From the NCBI GenBank assembly GCA_016793845.1, contig JAEULI010000008.1, positions 1-43,968 on the forward strand: a DNA stretch of 43,968 bases. The letters are read 5' to 3'. Positions 7,754 through 14,887 of the stretch are shown here, piece by piece. The translations under genes were made by a program, and so were the position numbers. Position 1 is the first letter of the stretch. The number at the start of each line of letters is the position of its first letter. A model generated the notes under the pieces. The model did no database searches and had not been told where the DNA came from. It saw nothing but the letters and a program-made list of their open reading frames with translations. The DNA is from Sphingosinicella sp. Its GTDB lineage: Bacteria > Pseudomonadota > Alphaproteobacteria > Sphingomonadales > Sphingomonadaceae.

Positions 7754-8376
7754 TGAGCAGCTCCTGTGGTTGCGGCGCTCGCCTCGCGGCGCGCCATGTA
7801 GTCCTGGATCGAGGCGATGCCCGTCCGTTCAGCTTCGAACAGACTTTCGACATGCTCGCGGTTGTTGACGAGGCCCTTCGAGGCGACGCGGCCGTCCGCG
7901 CCGAGCAGCACTGCGTAGGGCAGTTTCCCGACGCCGTGCGCGCGCCCGAGATCGGTGGAGAGCACGAAGGGATGATCGCCGAGCTTCTGCTGCACGATCA
8001 TCTTCATCTGCGCGGCTTCATCGCCGTCGCTGGCGAAGACGAGACGCGTGGTGGCGACGTTCTCCTTCGCCACCGACAGCAGCACCGGCAGCATCGATTT
8101 GCACACCGGGCAGGTGGGCGAGAGGAAGAACACGAGCGTCGAGCGGCTGTCGGCCGCGATGCCGCCGATGCGTACCGCGTCGCCGGTGAGGCTGGGTAGC
8201 TCGAACATGGGCGCCGTCTCCCCAACCTTCGCACCGCCCGAGAGCGTCAGCGCGCCGACCGGGCCGAGCCGTTCGTGGAGCAGGCCGACCTGCCGCAGGA
8301 GACCGACCATCATCAGCGCGAGGCCGACGATCGCCACCCATTGCAGCGCGAACGCCGCCAGAAAAACCTCGTTCAT
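7750..8376 (-). CDS. aauD: Amine dehydrogenase maturation thioredoxin-like protein
   Basis: A 208-residue homologue of MauD/AauD. An N-terminal membrane anchor (about residues 5-28) is followed by a periplasmic thioredoxin-like domain with a CxxC motif at C89-P-V-C92 (SPTCPVCKSML) and a cis-Pro region in GKLPYAVLL. The family helps form or isomerise the many disulfides of the TTQ small subunit. I chose the ATG at 8376 because it gives the membrane anchor directly and overlaps the aauE stop by 4 bases; an in-frame extension to 8475 would only add sequence shadowing aauE. The stop overlaps the aauA start by 4 bases. Confidence 0.9.
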   Translation of the reverse strand: MNEVFLAAFALQWVAIVGLALMMVGLLRQVGLLHERLGPVGALTLSGGAKVGETAPMFELPSLTGDAVRIGGIAADSRSTLVFFLSPTCPVCKSMLPVLLSVAKENVATTRLVFASDGDEAAQMKMIVQQKLGDHPFVLSTDLGRAHGVGKLPYAVLLGADGRVASKGLVNNREHVESLFEAERTGIASIQDYMARREASAATTGAAQ

Positions 8377-8936
8377 CTCACCACCGCCTTTCCGCGCAGG
8401 CCACTTGCGCTGAACTGTCCGAACCCGAGATAGAGCAGCGCGAACACCGCGATCGCGCCAATGCCCGAAATCCAATCGATCGCGCCGAGCGGGCGGGCGC
8501 TGAGGGGAAGTGCGAACACGGCGAACGCGAATGTCGCGAGCGCGACGTTACGCAGCACCAGCTCCCAGCCGAGCGTTGCCTGCGCCGCGCCGAAGCCCAG
8601 GCAGCCGCAATCGATGTGGTCGCGGCCGCGCGCGATGTTGATGCCCATCGCGGCGGCATAGGCGAGGAGCAGCGCGGCGATGCCGAGCATCGCGATCTGG
8701 CTGCCGAGAGGAACAGCGATGATCGCCGCTGCGCCGAGGGCGAGTTCGGCGAGGACGATCATCGCACCCGCCGGGCGGACAAGCGCCGCCGGCAGAAGCC
8801 GATAGTTGCCGAGCGTTCCAACAAAGCCCGCGAAGTCCCTGAGCTTGCCGCCGCCCGAGAGCAGGAACAGGCTGCCGAGCAGCACGTTCGCCACCAGAAC
8901 AGGGAGGATGTCGATTCCCGTCACTGGCCCTGTCAT
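8373..8936 (-). CDS. aauE: Amine dehydrogenase maturation membrane protein
   Basis: A 187-residue integral membrane protein of the MauE/AauE (DoxX-like) family. About four or five hydrophobic segments are visible, near residues 12-28, 55-75, 80-98, 125-145 and 155-172. A CxC pair lies at C110/C112 in DHIDCGCLG after the third segment, which is the hallmark of this family. MauE is thought to work with MauD in exporting, oxidising or folding the small subunit. The start overlaps the aauB stop by 4 bases and the end overlaps aauD by 4 bases, giving the B-E-D-A order known from aau and mau clusters. Confidence 0.9.
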   Translation of the reverse strand: MTGPVTGIDILPVLVANVLLGSLFLLSGGGKLRDFAGFVGTLGNYRLLPAALVRPAGAMIVLAELALGAAAIIAVPLGSQIAMLGIAALLLAYAAAMGINIARGRDHIDCGCLGFGAAQATLGWELVLRNVALATFAFAVFALPLSARPLGAIDWISGIGAIAVFALLYLGFGQFSASGLRGKAVVR

Positions 8937-10078
8937 TGGCCGGTCACCGGCGAGGGCTGGATCACCGTCATGAAGCCGCCGAGCCCTTCGATCTTGCGGA
9001 TGAGTTCGCCGGTCATCGCATCGCGGACCTTGAAATCGGTCTCGCCGGGCATGGCGGTGTAGAGGAGCGGCTTCGCGTCCTGACTGACAGCGACGGAGAG
9101 CGCCATGCCGTCAAGCGAGATGCGCTGGATGCGTGCCTGCTTCGCGGCGTCATAGACCCAGATCTCGGTGCCGGGATCCTTGTGCGTGTTGGGCCCGCCT
9201 TCGTGCATCAGCACGTAGAGACGCCCTGTGGCGCGGTGGTAGGAGGCGGTTTGCAGCGCGCCCGGACGCCAGCCGGCATCGGCGGCCGTGATGAGCGACC
9301 ACGTCTTCGCGAGGCTGGGCACGTCCTTCGCATGATCGATCACGTGCACCTTGCCGGAGGGCGTGAAGAACAACCACTGCTTGCCGGTCCACACACCCTT
9401 CTCGGTAACGGGATCGTCGTCCGCGAAGAGTTTCTTCGAGGTCTTGCCGAGCGTGACCTTGCCTTCGGCGTCGAGCGTCGCGGGTTGCAGCGCGCCGTCG
9501 CCGCAGATCAGGAAGAACTTCGACGGCCCGGTCGGGAAGACGAGGCCGCAGCCCGACGTCACGAACTCGCCCACGGTCTTTTGCGCCTGCATGTCGACGA
9601 CGGTGACGGACTGCTCGGGCGTGAAATTGTAAAGCACCGCGAAACGACCGCCCGGCATCACCGGCGCCGACGAGATGAACGGCATACCGCTGAAACGCTT
9701 CGGCGGAATGATCGCTTCCGTTCCGGCCTTGAGATCAGCGGTCTTGTAGAAGGTCACGACATCGGTGCGCTCGCCGCGTACGCCGCGCGAGAGATGGATC
9801 GAGGGCACGCCGAACGTCTTGCCGTCTTCGGCAAGAAGGAGCGAGCCGTGGCCGTAGCCGCCGCTGATCATGCCGAGCATCTGGCCGCTGTCGGCATCGA
9901 GCAGATACGCGCGGCCGTCGAGCATACGGTCGAACGAAACATCGTTCACCCACACCCAGTGCGGCTGCATCACCTCGGCAAGCGTTTCCTGCGTCAGTTC
10001 TTCAGGCTGAAGCTGCGCGGTTGCAGGCGCAGCAACGGTGGCGAGGCAGAGCGCGGTGAAGGCAGTGAGTGTTTTCAT
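8933..10078 (-). CDS. aauB: TTQ amine dehydrogenase large (heavy) subunit
   Basis: A 381-residue heavy chain of an amine dehydrogenase (Amine_DH_H, a seven-bladed beta-propeller family). The chosen ATG at 10078 follows a CGGAGG ribosome-binding site and starts a signal peptide ending PATAQ (about residues 1-22). The N-terminal VWVNDVSF..MLDGRAYLLDADSGQMLGMI region and later blade-like repeats (PGGRFAVLYN, VVDMQAQK, YVLMHEGGPNTHKDPGTEIWVYD) match the MauB/AauB pattern. It forms an alpha2-beta2 periplasmic enzyme with aauA and helps shape the substrate channel. The gene lies 22 bases downstream of a cytochrome c gene and overlaps aauE by 4 bases. Methylamine versus aromatic amine specificity is not decidable by eye. 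Confidence 0.92.
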   Translation of the reverse strand: MKTLTAFTALCLATVAAPATAQLQPEELTQETLAEVMQPHWVWVNDVSFDRMLDGRAYLLDADSGQMLGMISGGYGHGSLLLAEDGKTFGVPSIHLSRGVRGERTDVVTFYKTADLKAGTEAIIPPKRFSGMPFISSAPVMPGGRFAVLYNFTPEQSVTVVDMQAQKTVGEFVTSGCGLVFPTGPSKFFLICGDGALQPATLDAEGKVTLGKTSKKLFADDDPVTEKGVWTGKQWLFFTPSGKVHVIDHAKDVPSLAKTWSLITAADAGWRPGALQTASYHRATGRLYVLMHEGGPNTHKDPGTEIWVYDAAKQARIQRISLDGMALSVAVSQDAKPLLYTAMPGETDFKVRDAMTGELIRKIEGLGGFMTVIQPSPVTGQ

Positions 10079-10100
10079 ATCGGTCCTCCGGCGGGTCAGG

Positions 10101-10481
10101 CTATTTCCGCGTGGCGAGATAGGCGATGACATTGGCGCGATCCTCCGGCTTCGGCAGGCCCGCGAAGGCCATGCGCGTGCCCTTGATGGTGGCGGCGGGC
10201 TTCAGAAGAAAGGCATCGAGCTTGTCGGACGTCCAGACGATGCCCGAACCTTTCAGGGCTGGCGAATAATTGAATTCGCCGAGACCGGCCTTGCGCCCGG
10301 CGACGCCGAACAGGTTCGGGCCCATCGCCGTCTTCTTGCCGGCCTCCACCGAATGGCACATCGCACAGCGCTTGAACACCGCCGCACCCGCCGCGGCGTC
10401 GCCGGCGGCGTGTGCGGGCACCGATACAAGCGCTGCGATCACGGCCAGCCCTATCCTTGCCAGTCTTATCCTTGAACGCAT
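10101..10481 (-). CDS. Class I cytochrome c (cytochrome c2/c550-like)
   Basis: A 126-residue soluble cytochrome c. The signal peptide ends in HAAG (about residue 26). The haem-attachment site is CAMCH at residues 39-43, and a likely axial Met is M104 in TRMAFAG; the PNLFGVAGR and FNYSPAL motifs are typical of mitochondrial-type class I cytochromes. A TTG directly before the ATG could be an alternative start one codon upstream; GGGAGGG provides the ribosome-binding site. It sits between the TonB receptor and aauB in one transcription unit. The likely role is electron acceptor for the TTQ dehydrogenase; no azurin or amicyanin gene is visible in the cluster. Confidence 0.9.
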   Translation of the reverse strand: MRSRIRLARIGLAVIAALVSVPAHAAGDAAAGAAVFKRCAMCHSVEAGKKTAMGPNLFGVAGRKAGLGEFNYSPALKGSGIVWTSDKLDAFLLKPAATIKGTRMAFAGLPKPEDRANVIAYLATRK

Positions 10482-10507
10482 CAAACCCGTGTCCCTCCCG
10501 GATGATA

Positions 10508-12706
10508 CTAGAAATTGTAGGTGACGCTGCCGCCGATCCAGCGCGGACGCGCGTAGGTCTGGTTCGAAAGGCCGAGCACCGATCCGAGATCGAGATTGTA
10601 GATGCGGTATTCCTTGTCCGTCACGTTGTTGGCGAACGCAGCGATCACCCAGCGGTCGTCATCCGTTGTGAAGGACACACGGACATTGCCGACAAGGTGC
10701 GAGGCACCAAGATCGATGGGGGCGTTGAAGGTCGAGAAATACTGCTTGCTGTCGTATTTCCAGTCCGTCTGAAACGCGACCGAGCCGGGGCCGACGGGAA
10801 CCGTGTAGCGCAGCGTACCGCCGATGCTCCATTCGGGTGCCTGCGGCATCTTGCGATCGGCGACGCGGCCGGCGGGGAGCGTGATGCCCTTCACCTTCGT
10901 ATCGAGGTGCGTGAGGAACGCCGACAGCATCAGGCCGCTTGCCGGGCGGAGGATCAGCTCGCCTTCGAAGCCGGTGACCTTCGCGGGGCGATTGGTGACG
11001 AACTGCGACAGGCCATCGAGCGAGAAGGCCTGATAGTCCTTGTAATCATAGTGGAAAACGGAGCCGTTCAGCGTGACCATGCGGTCTGCGAACGTCGCCT
11101 TGAAGCCACCCTCGTAGTTCGTGAGCACTTCCTGATCATAAGGCAGCGTGGTGGGATCGATCGGCGCGAACGCCTGAATGCCGAAACCGCCGCTCTTCGT
11201 GCCGCGATTGGCGCTGGCGTAAAGAAGCACATCGTCTGTGGGGCGGTAATCGAGCTCGATCTTGCCTGACCAGTTCTTGAACGTCTGCTTCGCGAGATCG
11301 GGGTTCGTGGAGGGGTTGAAGATGAAATCGGTGACGCCGTTTTCAGCGTGCGCGTAATCGTACTTCTTCCAGTCCCAGCTGTAGCGGCCGCCGATGATGA
11401 GGCTGAACTGGTCGCTCGCCTTGTATTCGGCCTGGCCGAACACCGCGATGGAATCGGTCTTCTGCGTGCCGCCGTAATTCTCGATGAAGCCGAGGATCGC
11501 GCTGCCATCGATCTGGTAGGCGTTTTTGGTCTTGATCTTGAGGCCGTAGATGCCGCCGAGCCACGTCAGACGATCGCTTTCGCCCGCAAGGCGCAGCTCC
11601 TGCGAAAGCTGATAGAGATCCTGCGCCGTATCATAATGGAAGATCGGCAGCGGCGACATGTCGCTGTCTTCCGCGTAGCGCTTCTTCAGATCCTGATAAT
11701 CGGTGATGGAAGTGAGCTGCATGCCGCCGAAATCATGCTCGTAGCGAACGGTGGCGCTCCAGAACTTGCGGTCGAAATAACCCCCGTAATCGAATTCGCC
11801 GGTAAAGGGGTCATCGTCGGAATCGCGGTAGCCGAACGCATCGCAGCCGCCGCAAGTTTCCCAGAAATCCTCGTTCGGGCCGAGCGCATAGCCGAGGCCG
11901 TCTTCATTGAAGCCCGCCGCCACGTGCGTGTAGAGGCCGCCGCTCGTCTCGTCCTTGTTGCGCAGGCCCTGCAGCTTCACGAGCAGCGTGCCGTTCGGGC
12001 CGACATCGGCTTCTACCTGCAAGCGTCCGCCGAAGAAGCGGGAGTTGCCGAGATCCTTGCCGATGCGGTTTTCGATGTAGCCGCCGTGATGGTTGGTGGT
12101 GAGCGAGAGGCGCGCGCGGACAGTGTCGGAAAGCGGGCCGCTGATTGCGCCTTCGGTCGCGATCTGCCCGTAGCTGCCGACGGTGAGCGTGCCGAAGCCC
12201 TCGAACGTGTTTGTCGGCCGCTTGGTGATCGCCTGCACGAGGCCGCCGGTGGCGTTGCGGCCGAAGAGCGTGCCCTGCGGGCCGCGCAGAATCTCGACGC
12301 GCTCCAGATCGAACATCTGGCCGCTGATCGCGCCGAGCGCGCTCACGTAAACCTCGTCGTTGTAGAAGGCGATCGGCGCTTCCTGCGAATCGGCGAAGTC
12401 GTTCTGCGAGACGCCGCGGATGTTGAACACCGTGATCGTGGGGCTGTATTGCGCGACCTGAAGGCTCGGCACCTGCCCGGCGAGCGCTGTCACGTCCTGC
12501 CGGCCCATCGAATCGAGCGCGGCGCCGCCGATCGCGGAAACCGAGAGGCCGATGTCCTGAAGATTCTGCTCGCGCTTCTGTGCGGTGACGACGATCGCGT
12601 CGTCAATGACGACGGCTTCCTGCGCTGCGGCCACGGCAGGCGCGAACGCGGCGCCCGCAAGCAGGACGAGCCTCAGCGACGGACGGATGAACGGATTGCT
12701 GCGCAT
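10508..12706 (-). CDS. TonB-dependent outer-membrane receptor of the amine locus
   Basis: A 732-residue TonB-dependent receptor. Residues 1-28 form a signal peptide (AGAAFAPAVAAAQE), followed by a TonB-box-like segment (DDAIVVTAQKR). The plug domain is complete (QVPSLQV, FNIRGVSQ, VEILRGPQGTLFGRNATGG), and the beta-barrel ends in the usual terminal Phe (GGSVTYNF). The ATG at 12706 is preceded by GAGGGG; an in-frame extension to 12766 lacks a signal-peptide start. It is the first gene of the minus-strand amine dehydrogenase operon, 26 bases before the cytochrome gene. Such receptors import large or scarce ligands by active transport, so its presence suggests the true substrate is a bulky or conjugated amine. 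The ligand is inferred only from context. Confidence 0.93.
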   Translation of the reverse strand: MRSNPFIRPSLRLVLLAGAAFAPAVAAAQEAVVIDDAIVVTAQKREQNLQDIGLSVSAIGGAALDSMGRQDVTALAGQVPSLQVAQYSPTITVFNIRGVSQNDFADSQEAPIAFYNDEVYVSALGAISGQMFDLERVEILRGPQGTLFGRNATGGLVQAITKRPTNTFEGFGTLTVGSYGQIATEGAISGPLSDTVRARLSLTTNHHGGYIENRIGKDLGNSRFFGGRLQVEADVGPNGTLLVKLQGLRNKDETSGGLYTHVAAGFNEDGLGYALGPNEDFWETCGGCDAFGYRDSDDDPFTGEFDYGGYFDRKFWSATVRYEHDFGGMQLTSITDYQDLKKRYAEDSDMSPLPIFHYDTAQDLYQLSQELRLAGESDRLTWLGGIYGLKIKTKNAYQIDGSAILGFIENYGGTQKTDSIAVFGQAEYKASDQFSLIIGGRYSWDWKKYDYAHAENGVTDFIFNPSTNPDLAKQTFKNWSGKIELDYRPTDDVLLYASANRGTKSGGFGIQAFAPIDPTTLPYDQEVLTNYEGGFKATFADRMVTLNGSVFHYDYKDYQAFSLDGLSQFVTNRPAKVTGFEGELILRPASGLMLSAFLTHLDTKVKGITLPAGRVADRKMPQAPEWSIGGTLRYTVPVGPGSVAFQTDWKYDSKQYFSTFNAPIDLGASHLVGNVRVSFTTDDDRWVIAAFANNVTDKEYRIYNLDLGSVLGLSNQTYARPRWIGGSVTYNF

Positions 12707-12723
12707 GTGGTTTTCCCCTCCCT

Positions 12724-12850
12724 GAAACGCAATTCGCGTCGTTTCGGGCACTATATTTCGAATCAATTCGATTTGTAAAGTTGGGAAGCGCGCCCTCTTG
12801 GGGGCGAAAAGGGGTCAATGTTGGAATTGTAACCGGATTAAATTCGAATT
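12724..12850 (+). promoter_or_regulatory. Divergent promoter region with TTCGAA-type palindromes
   Basis: The 163-base gap between the receptor start (12706) and the TetR start (12870) is AT-rich against a GC-rich background. It contains TCGAAT-CA-ATTCGA at 12758-12771, a perfect 10-base palindrome AATTCGAATT at 12841-12850, and GAAACG/CGTTTC arms at 12724-12745. The two ATTCGA-type elements are about 80 bases apart, one nearer each gene. They are the natural candidates for binding by the adjacent TetR protein, which would then control both itself and the amine operon. This is inference from position and symmetry. Confidence 0.5.
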
Positions 12851-12869
12851 GACTTGACGTGCATGATCA

Positions 12870-13547
12870 ATGAGTGAACGCAAGGCCAAGGCAGGGACAA
12901 TTCGGACAGACAGGCGGCGTGTGGGCGGATCGGCGAGACGGACACAGGAGCGGGGACGCACGCGCCGGGCGATCCTGGTCGAGGCGAGCCGCAAGCTGCT
13001 GCGTGAACGGGAGATCGACGAGATCTCGCTGACGGACGTGGCGGACGCGGCCGGAATTCCCAAAAGCTCCGCGTACCATTTCTTCTCCCACGTGCTCGAA
13101 GTCTTCGAGGCCGCCGCGAGCGACATGGAAACCGAAATCCTGAAGGATCTCGACGGCCTTTCGATGGCGGACTGCGCAGACTGGCGGCAGGCGGTCACCC
13201 GCTTCGTCGGGCGTGGCGCGGCGTTCTTCAATGCGAACCGCGATGCCATGCAACTGCTGATCGGCCCCAAGACCCCCTCGGCGATCAAGCTGAAGGACAG
13301 GCAGAACGACTTTGCCATCGCCGGACAGTTGAAGGACCAGATTTCCCGGAATTTCGAGCTTCCCGAGCTTGCCGACACACCGGAAATCTTCTTCCGGGCG
13401 ATCGAGATCGCTGACCTGTTCTTCGGGCTTTCGGTGATCCGGCACGGCCGCATCACCGAGGCGTTCACCGACGAGGCCGGCCGCGCTACCTGCGCTTATT
13501 TGTCGCTCTACCTTCCCGTCGTGCTGCCGCGCGCGCGGCCAGCCTGA
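12870..13547 (+). CDS. TetR-family transcriptional regulator
   Basis: A 225-residue regulator. A basic N-terminal tail (about residues 1-30, rich in Arg/Lys) precedes the TetR helix-turn-helix: ILVEASRKLLRE, then ISLTDVADAAGIPKSSAYHFFS around residues 50-72. The remaining helices form the ligand-binding and dimer domain. It is transcribed divergently from the TonB receptor that heads the amine dehydrogenase operon, across a gap with palindromes, so it probably represses or gates that operon in response to an amine or a derivative. The ATG at 12870 gives the full DNA-binding domain. There is no obvious co-transcribed partner; the next gene starts 63 bases after the stop. Confidence 0.88.
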   Translation: MSERKAKAGTIRTDRRRVGGSARRTQERGRTRRAILVEASRKLLREREIDEISLTDVADAAGIPKSSAYHFFSHVLEVFEAAASDMETEILKDLDGLSMADCADWRQAVTRFVGRGAAFFNANRDAMQLLIGPKTPSAIKLKDRQNDFAIAGQLKDQISRNFELPELADTPEIFFRAIEIADLFFGLSVIRHGRITEAFTDEAGRATCAYLSLYLPVVLPRARPA

Positions 13548-13610
13548 ACGAACGCATTAAGCGGATCGCAACGTGTCTCGCCGATGCTGCGCTGCGAAAA
13601 GGGCAGGCGC

Positions 13611-14042
13611 ATGGATACTCAGACACTCCGCAAGCAGCACGACGAGATCGGGGAAACGTCCGAGGCGCTGATCAATGCCATCATCACGCGCGATCGTCTG
13701 GAGGTTGCGAAAAGCCGCTGGCGGCTCGCGCGCGTGCTGATCGCGCACCTCGCGATCGAGGACAAATGGCTTTACCCAGCGCTCATTCGCGATGGTTCGC
13801 CGCGCGCTTCGACGATGGCGCTCAACTTCCAGCGCGAGATGGGCGGCCTCGCCGCGGCCTTCAACGCTTACATGCTCGAATGGAGCGAAGACCGCATCAC
13901 GAATGAATGGGAAGCCTTCCAGACCGCGACGTGGGCACTCATCGAAGCGCTCGACCTGCGCATTCGCCGCGAGAACGACGAACTCTACCCGCTGACGGAA
14001 GGGGAGAGGACGCTCACGCCATCGGAGAGGCGGATCGCTTAG
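13611..14042 (+). CDS. Hemerythrin-like HHE-domain protein
   Basis: A 143-residue, mostly helical protein resembling the hemerythrin/HHE cation-binding family. Characteristic segments are LRKQHDEIGE near the N-terminus, LIAHLAIEDKWLYPAL and LRIRRENDELYPL, which resemble the H...E..LYP repeats of the family. In the last segment the expected His is replaced by a non-ligand residue, so the di-iron site may be incomplete. I chose the ATG at 13611, which follows GGGCAGG, over an in-frame start at 13584. It stands alone between the TetR gene and the tRNA. Related proteins bind oxygen, nitric oxide or iron; no function is demonstrated here. Confidence 0.65.
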   Translation: MDTQTLRKQHDEIGETSEALINAIITRDRLEVAKSRWRLARVLIAHLAIEDKWLYPALIRDGSPRASTMALNFQREMGGLAAAFNAYMLEWSEDRITNEWEAFQTATWALIEALDLRIRRENDELYPLTEGERTLTPSERRIA

Positions 14043-14064
14043 CAGCGGCTGTGTGATGTCGTGC

Positions 14065-14138
14065 TGGAGCGGGTGAAGGGAATCGAACCCTCGTCGTAAG
14101 CTTGGAAGGCTTCTGCTCTACCATTGAGCTACACCCGC
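14065..14138 (-). tRNA. tRNA-Gly (anticodon TCC), CCA encoded
   Basis: Read on the minus strand, the gene begins GCGGGTGTAGCTCAATGG and ends CACCCGCT followed by CCA. The 7-base acceptor stem GCGGGTG/CACCCGC pairs perfectly, with T as discriminator base and an encoded CCA at 14067-14065. The D arm contains AGCTCAATGGTAGAGC, the anticodon loop is CTTCCAA with anticodon TCC, and the T arm contains GGTTCGATTCC. This decodes GGA and probably GGG glycine codons. No integrase or flanking duplication suggests use as an attachment site. Confidence 0.96.
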
Positions 14139-14207
14139 GCCCCGAGGCTGCGCCCGCTTGCCACAAGCCGGCGGCAAAGGTCAACGCCGCGCGATGTCCG
14201 GAAACGC

Positions 14208-14244
14208 GAAAGGGCCTTGCCGGGAGTGCCGGCAAGGCCCTTTC
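14208..14244 (-). terminator. Strong hairpin terminator after the small exported protein gene
   Basis: A perfect 16-base inverted repeat (arms 14208-14223 and 14229-14244, GAAAGGGCCTTGCCGG against its complement) with a 5-base loop. It starts 16 bases after the stop of the minus-strand gene at 14261-14575 and lies between that gene and the tRNA. The lower stem carries A/T pairs ending in TTTC, as in a Rho-independent terminator, although the T-run outside the stem is short. Confidence 0.8.
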
Positions 14245-14260
14245 ATCGAGATGTGGAGCG

Positions 14261-14575
14261 TTAGTTGAAATCGCGCTGCGCGAGCAGCTGCGGAGCATCC
14301 TCGCCGCCGACCCAGCGGTCGACCGCGGCGCCTTCCCACGTGCCGGTGATGTGGCCCTTGCGCGAAACGCGAAGCGCGAACGTCTTGCCGGTGTCGGGGT
14401 TCTCGCCCTTGAGGTGGAGCACGCCGCTCGCGGTGCGGCGACCGGACACCTCGTAGCCCGTGGAGGCGTGGGTGAAATCGATGCGCGAGTGATAATAGCT
14501 GTACGGTGCGGCGGCGGCCGGCGCGGACACGCCGGCGATCAAGCTCGCCGCGGCCAGACCGAGAATGATCTTCAT
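14261..14575 (-). CDS. Small exported protein of unknown function
   Basis: A 104-residue protein that I do not recognise. The first 22 residues are a clear signal peptide (LAAASLIAGVSAPAAAAP), leaving a mature part of about 80 residues. The mature part is strand-rich and ends in TGTWEGAAVDRWVGGED, which suggests a small beta-fold without Cys or metal-binding motifs. A GGGAGACCC ribosome-binding site precedes the ATG. It is a single-gene unit ending in a strong hairpin terminator, which supports it being a real, expressed gene. The upstream gap separates it from a divergent LysR regulator. Confidence 0.7.
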   Translation of the reverse strand: MKIILGLAAASLIAGVSAPAAAAPYSYYHSRIDFTHASTGYEVSGRRTASGVLHLKGENPDTGKTFALRVSRKGHITGTWEGAAVDRWVGGEDAPQLLAQRDFN

Positions 14576-14684
14576 GATGGGTCTCCCTGCTCAGCAAACG
14601 ATCGGAACCGTTCGTTTGTGCGACGCAGCATATGAAATGGCCCCCCTGCGACCATCGCGACCTTGGCAACGTGGGTTTCCGGTT

Positions 14685-14791
14685 TTGCAACGATGTGCGT
14701 AAGCCTATGGAATATCTTGATGCCCGATCAGGAAAAATTCCGAACGAGGTTTCAACTCTTGCCAAAATTATGCTGCGTTGCAACAATGTGC
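14685..14791 (+). promoter_or_regulatory. Repeated TTGCAAC-ATGTGC element in a divergent intergenic region
   Basis: The 312-base gap from 14576 to 14887 holds no convincing gene. It contains two near-identical 14-mers, TTGCAACGATGTGC at 14685-14698 and TTGCAACAATGTGC at 14778-14791, 93 bases apart with one mismatch. The second includes the palindrome GTTGCAAC. The spacing and the position upstream of a LysR gene suggest regulator-binding sites, perhaps autoregulatory. There is no direct evidence for which protein binds. Confidence 0.35.
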
Positions 14792-14887
14792 CTGCAATCG
14801 CCGCTCGCAAAGGTGCGGAGCGGGTGGAAGCCAGAGAGGCCATGATGCGTATCCGGTGCCTCGCCGGACCGGTCACGGCGGCGTAAC

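Noticed and set aside
11348-12778. Plus-strand open frame opposite the first TonB receptor
   Set aside because: Shadow frame; the minus strand encodes a complete receptor with terminal Phe.
14065-14138. tRNA-Gly as an integration site for a genomic island
   Set aside because: No integrase, no flanking direct repeat of the tRNA 3' end and no change in gene content suggesting an island.
14632-14886. 84-codon plus-strand frame before the LysR gene
   Set aside because: No family, poor composition, no clear ribosome-binding site, and it covers the repeated regulatory element.
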